Source of the DNA: Methylocystis silviterrae
GTDB lineage: Bacteria; Pseudomonadota; Alphaproteobacteria; Rhizobiales; Beijerinckiaceae
Length of the DNA: 64,000 nt
Assembly: GCF_013350005.1 (NCBI RefSeq)
Contig: NZ_JABVWW010000004.1
Location: 1-64,000 of the forward strand
Direction of reading: 5' to 3'
In this document: positions 8,373 through 16,944 of the stretch, one piece after another
Numbering within the stretch: the stretch's first letter is position 1
Layout of the letters: each line of letters starts with the position of its first letter
Made by a program: the position numbers and the translations under genes
The notes under the pieces: generated by a model
Told to the model about the DNA's origin: nothing
The model's database searches: none
The model's input: the letters and a program-made list of their open reading frames with translations, nothing else

Positions 8373-8490
8373 TTAGACCGTGACGGACCGCAACTTCAAC
8401 GAAGCGACGCGATGCAGCATCTCCGGCGGAAACATATTGGTGGTCGTTCCGACCTCCGCCGCTCGTTCAATTTCATGATGCCGCTGGCGG
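8373..8490 (-). pseudogene. Possible 3' remnant of an unidentified gene
   Basis: On the minus strand an open stretch of about 36 codons ends at TAA (8375-8373). It reads RHHEIERAAEVGTTTNMF then PPEMLHRVASLKL and has no start codon with a ribosome binding site. It looks like a protein C-terminus, but I do not recognise the family. It sits between the DUF559 repeat and the ABC-F fragment, in a region full of gene debris. Confidence 0.3.
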
Positions 8491-8507
8491 ACCTTCAGGC
8501 CTAGTGG

Positions 8508-8620
8508 CGCAATCCGCAGGAGGGGCGGGCCTTGCGTCGCAGCGTGAGGAATTGGCGCGTGCGCTGGCCGCCGCCGAGGAACAGTGGCTGGAATTCGCCG
8601 CTGAGGCGGAAGCGCTGTGA
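8508..8620 (+). pseudogene. Duplicated 3' fragment of the ABC-F ATPase gene
   Basis: From 8508 (CGCAATCCGCAGGA) to the TGA at 8618-8620 the sequence follows the 3' end of the ABC-F gene at 9599-11464, in the opposite orientation. The translated part reads LASQREELARALAAAEEQW then LEFAAEAEAL; the intact gene ends LASQREELAQALAAAEEQW then LELAAEVQA. The early part of the fragment has small indels and no start or ATPase domain. It is a decayed partial copy, not a gene. Confidence 0.85.
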
Positions 8621-8856
8621 AAGAGCTCTACGCGAAGTCAGCCCCCTGCTCGGCTCGCGTAGCGGCCTGAGCACTGCAGAAGAGCCGATGGCAAACGTCG
8701 CAGCCAAGCTCGCGGAGCTGGTTACCCTGCAGCTTCATTGCCGGGGTGGGGCTGTTACAGAATTCAAGATTTTTGAACCACCCGAATGATCGCCGCTTCG
8801 GGCTTTAGACGACGCCGAACCGGGCGTTCCCCTGTGCGCTCTGGGATGCTAAGTTC

Positions 8857-9417
8857 GTGATTATGGTAGTAGTCGATGTTGCTTCCATACTTCGCTCTGA
8901 TCCGCTGCGTTGGCGGCTTCTGGAAGTAGTTCGCGGCCTTGATTTGCCCGATAGCTGGATAGGTGCTGGCTTCGTCAGAAACGTCATCTGGGATCATTTA
9001 CATCAACGCCCCGCGTCTGCGCTGACCGGCGATGTTGACGTCATCTGGTTTGATCCTGAACGAGCCGACCCTACCGAAGACCGGGTTTATGAGGCGGCGT
9101 TGTGCGATGCAGAACCATCAGTCTCGTGGTCAGTGAAGAACCAAGCGCGGATGCATACCCGCAACGGCGATGATCCCTACGCTTCCGCAGTTGACGCCAT
9201 GCGCTACTGGCCAGAGACGGCGACGGCAATCGCCGCTCGTCGGCACGGACTTAGTGGCTGCGAAATAGCCGCTCCGTTTGGCATGGATGATCTGCTCAAC
9301 CTTGTTCTGCGACCAACACCAAGGTTCTCTGATGAGAAGCGCAGCGTCTACGAGGAACGTGTGAGGACGAAAGGCTGGGCCGTCACTTGGCCTCGGCTAC
9401 GAGAAGTCGAGACATAG
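8857..9417 (+). CDS. Nucleotidyltransferase-family protein (DUF925/COG3575 type)
   Basis: 186 aa. The pattern GAGFVRNVIWDHLH, then GDVDVIWFDP and the later block WSVKNQARMH with DDPYASAVDAMRYWPETATAIAAR, matches the NTP_transf_6 family of predicted nucleotidyltransferases. The D-V-D of GDVDVIW would be the metal-binding acidic pair. No substrate is known for the family. Two in-frame ATGs (8857, 8863) are possible and neither has a strong ribosome binding site. It stands alone in the scarred region, and its codon use is less GC-biased than its neighbours, suggesting acquisition. Confidence 0.8.
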   Translation: MIMVVVDVASILRSDPLRWRLLEVVRGLDLPDSWIGAGFVRNVIWDHLHQRPASALTGDVDVIWFDPERADPTEDRVYEAALCDAEPSVSWSVKNQARMHTRNGDDPYASAVDAMRYWPETATAIAARRHGLSGCEIAAPFGMDDLLNLVLRPTPRFSDEKRSVYEERVRTKGWAVTWPRLREVET

Positions 9418-9598
9418 CTTCGCTTCTCCACTGGAGCCGGGCAGTGCATATCTCAAGACAACATTCGCTGACCCCTTGTTTTTCGCTCGCTTGCGGCGTG
9501 CACAAGTTTGTTGCGAAAGTTGAGCGCTTCCCTACTCCTCCCCGCCCGCTCCACCGACGACAGGCGCAAGAATTCGGCGACGCGACGGCCAAGAGCCC

Positions 9599-11464
9599 CT
9601 AAGCTTGAACCTCGGCGGCGAGTTCCAGCCACTGTTCCTCAGCGGCGGCGAGCGCCTGCGCCAATTCCTCGCGCTGTGATGCCAGCCGCGCCGCTTCCTG
9701 CGGATTGCGCGCGAAGGCGTCGGGCGCGGCGAGCGCCTCGTCGACGCGGGCGATCAGCTGCGTGAATTTCTCGACGCGTTCCTCGGCGGCGGCGAGCTTG
9801 CGCCGCGCCTGCCCGGCGTCGCGACGCCTTGGCGCCTGCTGCTTTGCCGCCTCTTGCTTCGCCGCCTCCTGAGCCGGCGCGCGCCTTGGCTCATCGTCGC
9901 GCGATTTCGAGAGCACCTGCCGCGCATAGTCGTCCATGTCGCCGTCAAACGCGCGCACGGTTCCGTCGTCGACCAGCCACAGGCGATCGGCGCAGGCCTC
10001 GAGCAGATAGCGGTCATGCGAGACCAGAACGACGGCGCCCTCGTAATCGTTGATCGCCTCAATCAGCGCGGCGCGGCTGTCGATGTCGAGATGGTTCGTC
10101 GGCTCGTCGAGGATGAGGAGATGCGGCGCGTTGAAGGTGGCGACGCCGAGCAGCAGCCGCGCCTTTTCGCCTCCCGAAAGCTTGGCGATGAGGGTTTCGG
10201 CGCGCGCGCCGGAAAATCCGGTCTGCGCCGCGCGACCGCGAATACGCGCCTCGGGGGCGCCCGGCATCAGCCGCGCGAAGACGGCGTAAGGCGTCTCGTC
10301 CTCATTCAGATCGTCGACCTGATGCTGCGCGAAAAATCCCGCCTCGAGCTTTGGCGCGCGCACCATCTCGCCGGCGCAGGCCGAAAGCCGCCCGCCGAGC
10401 AATTTGGCGAAGGTCGACTTGCCATTGCCATTGGCGCCGAGCAGGCCGATGCGATCGTCGTTGGAAATCGACAGCGTAAGCCGCGACAGCACGATTCGAT
10501 CGCCATAGCCGACCGCCGCTTTCTCCAGCGCGATGATCGGCGGCGACAGCGGCTTCTCGGGCGAGGGCAGATGAATCGGCAGGACCGAATCGTCGACGAT
10601 CGCCGCGATGGGCTGCATTTTGGCGAGGAGTTTCAGGCGCGACTGCGCCTGGCGCGCCTTCGTCGCCTTGGAGCGGAAGCGGTCGACGAAGGCCTGCAGA
10701 TGCTTGCGCTGCTCTTCCTGCTTCTTGGCGCCCTTGACGGCGAGGAGCTGCGCCTCGCGCCGCTGTTTTTCGAAGGAGGAGTAGTCGCCCTTATAGAGCG
10801 TCAGCTTTCCCCGCTCGAGATGCAGAATATGAGTGGCGACGTCGTCGAGCAGATCGCGGTCGTGGCTGATGACGATCACGCTCGCCGGATAGCGCGACAG
10901 GTAATCGACCAGCCACAGCGTGCCTTCGAGATCGAGATAATTGGTCGGCTCGTCGAGGAGCAGCAGGTCGGGCTGCGCGAACAGCACCGCCGCCAGGGCG
11001 ACGCGCATGCGCCAGCCGCCGGAGAATTCCGACAGCGGCCGGCGCTGCGCCGCGGCGTCGAAGCCCAGCCCGTGCAGGATGGCGGCGGCGCGGGCGGGCG
11101 CCGAATGGGCGTCGATGTCGGCGAGCCGCGTCTGAATGTCGGCGATGTCGTGCGGATCATGCGCGGCCTCGGCCCGCGCCAGCAGGTCGGCGCGCTCAAG
11201 GTCCGCCGCCAGCACGAAGTCGATCAGCGCCGTCGGACCGCCCGGCGCCTCCTGCTCGACGCGCCCGAGCCTTGTGCGGGCGGGGATCGAGATCGCGCCG
11301 CTTTCGGGGGCGATTTCGCCGCTGATCAGCCGGAACAGCGTGGTCTTGCCGGTGCCGTTACGGCCGACAAAGCCCGCGCGGGAGCGTCCCGGGAGGAACA
11401 CCCCGGCGTGGTCGAACAGCAGCCGGCCGCCAAGCCGGTAGACGAGATCGTTGATCGTGAGCAT
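9599..11464 (-). CDS. ABC-F family ATPase (ribosome-associated, no membrane domain)
   Basis: 621 aa with two ABC cassettes in tandem. First Walker A GRNGTGKTT (about residue 34), signature SGGWRMRVALA, Walker B LLLLDEPTNYLD; second Walker A GANGNGKST (about 345), signature SGGEKARLLLG, Walker B LLILDEPTNHLD. The interdomain linker is rich in Lys, Arg and Gln (QEEQRKHLQAFVDRFRSKATKARQAQSR), as in translational ABC-F proteins that enter the ribosomal E site. The C-terminus is a charged coiled coil. It is close to the YheS/Uup branch, but I cannot assign the subfamily. A decayed copy of its 3' end lies at 8508-8620. Confidence 0.92.
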   Translation of the reverse strand: MLTINDLVYRLGGRLLFDHAGVFLPGRSRAGFVGRNGTGKTTLFRLISGEIAPESGAISIPARTRLGRVEQEAPGGPTALIDFVLAADLERADLLARAEAAHDPHDIADIQTRLADIDAHSAPARAAAILHGLGFDAAAQRRPLSEFSGGWRMRVALAAVLFAQPDLLLLDEPTNYLDLEGTLWLVDYLSRYPASVIVISHDRDLLDDVATHILHLERGKLTLYKGDYSSFEKQRREAQLLAVKGAKKQEEQRKHLQAFVDRFRSKATKARQAQSRLKLLAKMQPIAAIVDDSVLPIHLPSPEKPLSPPIIALEKAAVGYGDRIVLSRLTLSISNDDRIGLLGANGNGKSTFAKLLGGRLSACAGEMVRAPKLEAGFFAQHQVDDLNEDETPYAVFARLMPGAPEARIRGRAAQTGFSGARAETLIAKLSGGEKARLLLGVATFNAPHLLILDEPTNHLDIDSRAALIEAINDYEGAVVLVSHDRYLLEACADRLWLVDDGTVRAFDGDMDDYARQVLSKSRDDEPRRAPAQEAAKQEAAKQQAPRRRDAGQARRKLAAAEERVEKFTQLIARVDEALAAPDAFARNPQEAARLASQREELAQALAAAEEQWLELAAEVQA

Positions 11465-11606
11465 TGCTGCGATGCTTTAGGGCCTCGCCCGAAGGGGTGC
11501 AAACGCGAGGCCATGCGCGGCGATCTGGCGCCGCCGGACGGCCTTGTCTTGCGCCGCCCGCGCCTCTATACACGCCCTCGCGCCGCCGCAATGCGGCCGC
11601 GCAGCC

Positions 11607-11682
11607 GCGCCCATCGTCTAGAGGCCTAGGACGTCGCCCTTTCACGGCGAAAACAGGGGTTCGATTCCCCTTGGGCGCGCCA
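11607..11682 (+). tRNA. tRNA-Glu (anticodon TTC)
   Basis: Cloverleaf with acceptor GCGCCCA (11607-11613) paired to TGGGCGC (11672-11678), discriminator G and an encoded CCA (11680-11682). The anticodon loop CTTTCAC carries TTC for Glu, and the T loop is GGTTCGATTCC. Length 76 bases. Confidence 0.97.
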
Positions 11683-11766
11683 AACGGCGTATCGGCCTGT
11701 TCCAGGCGATTGGTCGGGATCACGCGAGAGAATGCGCGTGAAGGCCGTCGATTCCACGGCCCTCGC

Positions 11767-12762
11767 TCATCTCAGGCCAGCCGCCTTCAAAATGGCGTCG
11801 GCGTCCGCCAGCCATACAGCGTCGTCGGCCTTGAGGCGCAAAAGAACGCGCCGCAGCGCGAAGGCTCCGTCAGGCGTGCCGACGACAAAGGGATGAATTC
11901 CGATGACCCCAGTCGTGGCGCCTCGCGCGGGGTTGGCGCGAGCCTCAATGACCAGTTCCGATACATAGTCTAACCAGAGCGTCTCGATCTCTCTGGTCGT
12001 TTTCATCCGCGCCAGATATTGCCCCATGTCGACAGTTACGGCCGGATAGGGCAGCAGGATGAGCGGGCCTTCCGGCGTCTTCAAACGTGAGATGACATCC
12101 GAATCCATCTGGTCGAGCGTGTAGGCGACGCCTTCGGCGGCCATCGCCCGCATCGTGTCGCGATTGGCGTAGACGCTCGGACTCGACCAGCCCGTCGGCC
12201 TGACGCCGTCCGCTTCGGCGATGAGATCCAATGTGCGGCGAATGTAGGCCTTCTGCGCAGCAATCCCACTCCGGAGCGACAACATGCGGCTTGTGTTTTT
12301 CATGCCGTGCGCGATGATCGGCGCATTCGGCAGCATCGAACGGAACTCCTTCCAGACCGATGGGCGCCTGCCGAAAAACTCCGCATTCACCACGATGGTG
12401 AGCGGCACATTCAGTTCTTGAAATAGCCGGCCGACGCGGACAACGCCCCAGTCGATCGCATATTGACGGAACGCCTCGTTCACGAGGTCAGGCTTTCGCG
12501 ACGCAAGATCTGGACGGAAGATCGGACCTTTGCCGAAGCCGAACTCCTCCACGAAGAACGCAAAGCTGACTGCGACCTTTTTGCCGCCAGGCCAGGCGGC
12601 GGTGTGAATCGCTTCGCGCTCGAAACCCGTGACGCGATCAATGCGATCTTGCGCGCCGCTCTCGAGGGGAAGCAGAGCGGCAAAAAGGAGCGCAACTCCT
12701 GCGACAAAACGAGGTTCAGGAGCCTTTCGAGCCGTGATCGCGGCTACAGGATTCGAATTCAC
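11767..12762 (-). CDS. Exported polysaccharide deacetylase-like protein
   Basis: 331 aa from a GTG at 12762 that overlaps the upstream stop as GTGA. A hydrophobic segment near residues 18-37 (RFVAGVALLFAALLPLESGAQ) may be a signal peptide. The NodB-like fold is suggested by VSFAFFVEEF, PLTIVVNAEFFGRRP, APIIAHGMKNT and GWSSPSVYANRDTMRAMAAEGVAY, the pattern of PuuE/allantoinase-type deacetylases. The first metal-binding Asp-Asp pair (usually FDDG) is missing, and only one histidine of the HxxxH motif is kept (HGMKN), so catalysis is doubtful or altered. It probably works with the upstream unknown protein, with which it is coupled. Confidence 0.75.
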   Translation of the reverse strand: MNSNPVAAITARKAPEPRFVAGVALLFAALLPLESGAQDRIDRVTGFEREAIHTAAWPGGKKVAVSFAFFVEEFGFGKGPIFRPDLASRKPDLVNEAFRQYAIDWGVVRVGRLFQELNVPLTIVVNAEFFGRRPSVWKEFRSMLPNAPIIAHGMKNTSRMLSLRSGIAAQKAYIRRTLDLIAEADGVRPTGWSSPSVYANRDTMRAMAAEGVAYTLDQMDSDVISRLKTPEGPLILLPYPAVTVDMGQYLARMKTTREIETLWLDYVSELVIEARANPARGATTGVIGIHPFVVGTPDGAFALRRVLLRLKADDAVWLADADAILKAAGLR

Positions 12763-13658
12763 GGAAGATCGCTCAAGCTCTTAGCGCCGGGCCCCGGCGT
12801 GATCAGCGTCGGCCATTGACGCGAGCCGAACGGCGCTTGCGGCGGCAGGACCACATTCATCTTGCGCTTCGCGTCTTCCTCGATGATCGCTTGCCGCGCG
12901 TCTCCGCCGATCAATTCGAAATCCATGAGGTGGTAGTTGCCGAAGAATGCGGCGCCCACCGAGCGGTCGGCGATGATGCGCGTCAGCGAGTCCAGCATAT
13001 CGTCGGGCGTCGTGGTGAAGGATATCGTCTCGATCAGCATCAAGCGATCATTGATGGCCTCGGGGCCGAAGAACTGCGCGAGCACGCTAAACAGGACGTT
13101 GTTCTGGCGGGCGACATAGATCGTATTGCTGGCCGCATAGGTTTTGTCCCAGTCGGCGCCAAACGTCTCTTTCCATCCGCCGATGACATCCATCCAATGG
13201 GCGACCTGGGTTTGCGCCGCCCAAGCAATATTTTTCTTCAGCAGCGGCGACTGCGTCTTGGCGAATTTTTGCAGGCCTTCCGCTGAGATCGCGTTGTTCT
13301 TCAGGCACTCGTCCATGAACGCGATATTGTTTCGCAGAATGCTTCGATTGTTTGTTCGCCAGTCTTTTTGCATTCCGCTCGCGTCAAGCGTGTCGAGCGC
13401 GGATTGCATGCGGCTCCTATACGCCGCCAACGCGCCGCGCCATGTCGTGTCCTTGGGACTGTTCAGATACGGAACGACGACTTCGGCCAACGCCATGGTG
13501 CTGTGGCCAACCGATTTCAGCAACTGATAGACGATCGGCGCCATGCCGGGGCGATAAAGGATAAATCGCCCGCCGGCGCCGGAAAACAGTCCCAGAATAA
13601 TTGGATGCTTGGCGAGGATGTTTTTCTTGAAGATCTGCGCGCATGGCGTGCGCGGCAT
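12759..13658 (-). CDS. Conserved protein of unknown function, 5' end probably replaced
   Basis: The frame is open to 13817, but homologous-looking sequence begins only near 13634 (IFKKNILAKHPIILGLFSGAGG). Upstream of that, the DNA belongs to the molybdopterin-enzyme remnant in another frame. The ATG at 13658 would give 299 aa with 8 foreign residues. The protein is mostly helical, with repeated Asn-rich blocks (TNNRSILRNNIAFMDECLKNN) and no motif I recognise. The stop overlaps the deacetylase start. The missing N-terminus probably held a signal peptide, so the product may be nonfunctional. Confidence 0.55.
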   Translation of the reverse strand: MPRTPCAQIFKKNILAKHPIILGLFSGAGGRFILYRPGMAPIVYQLLKSVGHSTMALAEVVVPYLNSPKDTTWRGALAAYRSRMQSALDTLDASGMQKDWRTNNRSILRNNIAFMDECLKNNAISAEGLQKFAKTQSPLLKKNIAWAAQTQVAHWMDVIGGWKETFGADWDKTYAASNTIYVARQNNVLFSVLAQFFGPEAINDRLMLIETISFTTTPDDMLDSLTRIIADRSVGAAFFGNYHLMDFELIGGDARQAIIEEDAKRKMNVVLPPQAPFGSRQWPTLITPGPGAKSLSDLP

Positions 13659-13962
13659 GCGTCGGCCATCCCGGGAGATCCGCGGCGCGGAAATCGGACG
13701 CGTACAGCTTCGCCCCTGTGACTTTGGCGACTCCATCAATCCGACCTGCGCCCGTGGCGGCCGGATTCCAGCGTTGTCTTCCGGGCAGCGTCTCGCGTGC
13801 GGCGAAACCGGGTTCATTCGCTAGGGCGAGACGCGACAGGCTGAGCGCAATGCCGCTCGCGGTGACAAATTTGGCGAACTCGCGTCGAGAAGCTTTCACG
13901 CTCCGACCTCTTGGTTCCACCTCGGCGACCGCCATCGGCGATGCTTTCATTCGCACGGGCAT
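13640..13962 (-). pseudogene. 5' remnant of a xanthine dehydrogenase-family molybdopterin subunit
   Basis: From the ATG at 13962 the frame encodes a twin-arginine signal (KASRREFAKFVTASGIALS) followed by the start of the molybdopterin-binding subunit of the isoquinoline/aldehyde oxidoreductase type: RIDGVAKVTGAKLYASDFR then AADLPGWP. Homology stops at about residue 107 (HAAHAM, nt 13644), and the rest of the roughly 700-residue enzyme is gone. The frame then runs out of phase into the next gene. This is a deletion scar, not an active gene. Confidence 0.8.
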
Positions 13963-14219
13963 AGACCGCCGGCAAGCTCGACGCTCCGGGCCTTGGTCTT
14001 TACAAGCGCAGATCCGCCGGAGACCAACCGACCAAATTGACGATGCACCGCCGTAAGCGCTTTGCGCGATTGGCTTCTCACCAACCGCATCGCAACGCCA
14101 TCGCGTTTAGCCGCCCGACAAGTCGGTCGTCGTTCACTGCGACGGCGTTATCGCAGTCGTCGATCACAGCGAAGGGATCGCCGCCGTGACGAAGTCGCGG
14201 CCAACGGGCGTCGCGCTCG

Positions 14220-15455
14220 CTACGCCGTCGCGCGCAATTGCGCGACCCGCACCGGCACGGGCGGATGCGAGAAATAGAAAGTGGCGTAGAGCGGGTCGGG
14301 CGTCAGCGTTGCGAGATTGTCGCGCGTCAGCCGGGTCAGGGCCGAGATCATCGGCTCCTTGCCGACGATATCGCGGGCGAAGGCGTCCGCTTCGAACTCC
14401 GCCCGGCGCGACCGCCACGCCAGCAAGGGCGACAGGACATGCGAGATCGGCTCTCGCGCAAGCAGCAGCGCGACGAGCACCACGCCGGGGTCGTTCGGCA
14501 GGCCGAACCAGCCGGCGAAGACATCCGAGCCGAAGGCCCACCACAGCACAGCGAAACCGACGAAGGCGATCGCGGCCGCCAGCGCCAGCATCTGCCGCAC
14601 ATGGCCGAATTTAAAGTGGCCAAGTTCATGAGCAAGAATCGATTCGATCTCGTCGGGCGAATGTTTCTCGAGCAGCGTGTCGAAAAAGACGATGCGCTTG
14701 GCCTTGCCGAAGCCGCTGAAATAAGCGTTGCCATGCGTGGAGCGCGTTGAGGCGTCCATCACAAAAAGGCCTTTCGACTCGAAGCCGCATCTGGCGAGCA
14801 GCGCCTCCATGCGCCGCTTCATGGCGCCGTCTTCAAGCGGCGAAAATTTATTAAACAGCGGCGCGATGACGGTCGGATAGATCACTGTCATCGCAATCGC
14901 GATGGCGATGAAGACGACATAGGCGATAAGCCACCATGTGTCGGGGGCGGCGCCCAGAAGCCAGAACATGCCGAAGAGCAAGGGCGTCGAAATGGCGAGT
15001 TCCAGCGCGCCGGACTTTGCTTGGTCGACGAGAAACTTTTGCGGCGTCAGTCGGTTGAATCCAAACTTTTCTTCGAGCCAGAAGGCGCGCGCTGCGGCGA
15101 AGGGCATGTCGATCAAACTGCCGATCACGCCGAAGACGAGAACGAAAAGAACGCTGCGAACGAGGCCAGGTTCGACGAAGGCGGCGATCGCCGCATAAAG
15201 CGGCGCGAGCCCCAGCGCTAGCCACGCGATAGAAATCACGGCGTCGAAAATCGTTTCGGCGACGGAAAATTCTGTTTTTGCGATCGTATATTCGGCGGCG
15301 CGGCGATGATCGTCGAGCGTGACTTCGTGCGCGAAATCCGCCGGCACCTGATCGCGATGGGCGTTTACCGTCGCCGTCTGCCGCATGCGCAGATACAAGC
15401 CAAGGCCGGCCGAGGCGGCGATCGCCAGACAAATCACGACGCCCATTGCGCTCAT
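14220..15455 (-). CDS. M48 family membrane metallopeptidase (Ste24-like)
   Basis: 411 aa from the ATG at 15455, with GGGAGAG about 6 bases upstream; the longer frame adds 42 residues without homology. Zinc motif HELGH is in ILAHELGHFKFGH, with the downstream glutamate in EFEADAFA. Several membrane helices precede the protease domain (residues 1-20, 60-115, 140-180) and two lie within it, as in CAAX-type Ste24 proteases. Such enzymes cleave or quality-control membrane proteins; the bacterial substrate is unknown. Confidence 0.9.
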   Translation of the reverse strand: MSAMGVVICLAIAASAGLGLYLRMRQTATVNAHRDQVPADFAHEVTLDDHRRAAEYTIAKTEFSVAETIFDAVISIAWLALGLAPLYAAIAAFVEPGLVRSVLFVLVFGVIGSLIDMPFAAARAFWLEEKFGFNRLTPQKFLVDQAKSGALELAISTPLLFGMFWLLGAAPDTWWLIAYVVFIAIAIAMTVIYPTVIAPLFNKFSPLEDGAMKRRMEALLARCGFESKGLFVMDASTRSTHGNAYFSGFGKAKRIVFFDTLLEKHSPDEIESILAHELGHFKFGHVRQMLALAAAIAFVGFAVLWWAFGSDVFAGWFGLPNDPGVVLVALLLAREPISHVLSPLLAWRSRRAEFEADAFARDIVGKEPMISALTRLTRDNLATLTPDPLYATFYFSHPPVPVRVAQLRATA

Positions 15456-15903
15456 TCTTCTCTCCCGCAAACTTTCATGCGGCAATATAGGAAAGCGCGG
15501 CCTGCTTTGCGAGAGCGCCGCCTTATGTCGCCGCCGAGTTGGGCCGCTGTGCGCGCGCGCCGTCGATAACGCGCATCTCACGTTTCATGCAGACGAGGCC
15601 TTCTCCTGACCGGTTGTATGGACGAAAGCCTGGACACAGTTGATGTCGTCGGCGCTTCGGCTTGACCACGACGTCGGCGCGCTGTTTGAAAGCGCGATCT
15701 CGACCCGCGGCGGGTGCGCGACTTCGATCTCGGCGCGGAGACGCGCGCGACAAGCGAACCCATCTGCGATGCGACGAACGCGTCGAACCGCCATGAAGAA
15801 CGCTGGTCGAGTCTGCTCGATGTCTATAATTTGGCGATGACGCCTGCGACTCTCCTTAAGGCTGAGAGCGCCATCCAGCGGAGCCGCGAAACGGAGTTTG
15901 CCT
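15456..15903. other. 448-base region without a supported gene
   Basis: Open frames exist on both strands but none has a ribosome binding site or family motif. A plus-strand stretch near 15714-15890 reads like ordinary protein (ATSEPICDATNASNRHEERW then SSLLDVYNLAM), yet it has no start and runs out of phase into the DUF423 gene. I treat it as unassigned, possibly decayed coding DNA. Confidence 0.4.
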
Positions 15904-16305
15904 TTGAGACTGTCGTTCGCCATCGCGACTATCGCCGCTCTTCAAGGAGCGGCCGGCGTGTCTCTCGCCGCCGCCGCGGCCCATGCCGACGCGAGTCCTT
16001 TTCTCGCGACCGCAAGCCAATTTCTCATGATCCACGCCGCCGCCGGCGTCGGCCTCGCGGCGCTTATACGCACGACGCCGCGGCCAAAGGCGAATTGGCT
16101 CGCGGCTATCGCGCTGGCGCTCCAGGCGGGGGTCACGCTGTTCGCGGGCGACCTTGCCGCCCGGGTCTTTTTATCGGGGAAGTTGTTTCCTCTCGCCGCG
16201 CCGATCGGCGGCGGGCTTACGATCTTGAGCTGGTGCGCTCTCGCCGTCTGGGCGGCGTTCGCCATGTTCGCAGCAAATTCACTGCAAAAGCCGCCCGCAA
16301 GCTAG
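15904..16305 (+). CDS. DUF423 family small membrane protein
   Basis: 133 aa from a TTG at 15904, preferred to the TTG at 15898 because CGGAG (15892-15896) then lies 7 bases upstream. Four hydrophobic helices (about residues 3-25, 38-55, 65-85 and 95-125) with the pattern LRLSFAIATIAALQGAAGVSL, QFLMIHAAAGVGLAAL and GDLAARVF match DUF423/YwdK inner-membrane proteins. The function of the family is unknown. It is followed by a receiver-domain gene 32 bases later. Confidence 0.85.
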   Translation: MRLSFAIATIAALQGAAGVSLAAAAAHADASPFLATASQFLMIHAAAGVGLAALIRTTPRPKANWLAAIALALQAGVTLFAGDLAARVFLSGKLFPLAAPIGGGLTILSWCALAVWAAFAMFAANSLQKPPAS

Positions 16306-16337
16306 ACAACTGCGGCATTCCGCCCCACCATTTACCC

Positions 16338-16775
16338 ATGTCGGTTTCAAGCTCCGGCCTTTCGTCCTCGGCCGCTCCGAGAGATGACTCCCAGCGCACG
16401 AGCGATCCTTTGCTCGGGCGACGGCTGCTGATTGTCGAAGACGATCCCTATATCGCGCTGGCGCTGGAAGAGACCCTGGCCGAATTCGGCTTAGTTATCG
16501 CGGGGATGGCGCGCAGCGTCGACGAAGCGGTGCGGCTATCCCGCGAGGACGGAGTCGATTTGGCCTTGCTCGACGTCAATATCGGCCACGAGAAGATTGA
16601 TCCGGTCGCCGACGCGCTCGCCGCCCGCGGCTGCCCCTTCATTTTCACGACGGGGTGCGGGCGCGCAGGACTGCCCGAGGCGCATCTTGAGCACGCCATG
16701 GTCGAAAAACCGTTCTACGTCGAGGAAATCCTGACCGCGCTCCGCAGCGAACTGTCGCGCGCCGAAGAGCGCTAG
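16338..16775 (+). CDS. Stand-alone response regulator receiver domain
   Basis: 145 aa from the ATG at 16338. After a 27-residue Ser-rich leader comes a single CheY-like domain: acidic pocket in VEDDPYIA, phosphoacceptor Asp in LALLDVNIG, and the conserved Lys in VEKPF. The switch Thr is in FIFTTGCG. There is no output domain, so it probably passes phosphate on or controls a partner protein. This type is common in Hyphomicrobiales, often linked to HWE-type kinases, but no kinase gene is nearby. Confidence 0.9.
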   Translation: MSVSSSGLSSSAAPRDDSQRTSDPLLGRRLLIVEDDPYIALALEETLAEFGLVIAGMARSVDEAVRLSREDGVDLALLDVNIGHEKIDPVADALAARGCPFIFTTGCGRAGLPEAHLEHAMVEKPFYVEEILTALRSELSRAEER

Positions 16776-16944
16776 GCCCAGCCTTTTCGTCACTATCTTT
16801 CGCCACTATATCGCCGCCCTTGGCCGCGACAAGCGACGTCTCAAGACTCGCTTCAGGAGCACGCGGCTGCAGCCCTCCGCCATAACCGACAAGCCCTCCG
16901 AATCGCTGAGAGCGCGCCGCCCTTCAGGCGCTGCGCTTCGGCTG

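Noticed and set aside
8688-8789. 33-codon plus-strand frame (MANVAAKLAELV...)
   Set aside because: Too short, no strong ribosome binding site, surrounded by gene debris.
9854-11629. 591-codon plus-strand frame opposite ABC-F
   Set aside because: It mirrors a gene with complete Walker and signature motifs, and its own sequence has no family pattern.
15585-15923. 112-codon minus-strand frame in the gap before the DUF423 gene
   Set aside because: No ribosome binding site or motif; composition does not support coding.
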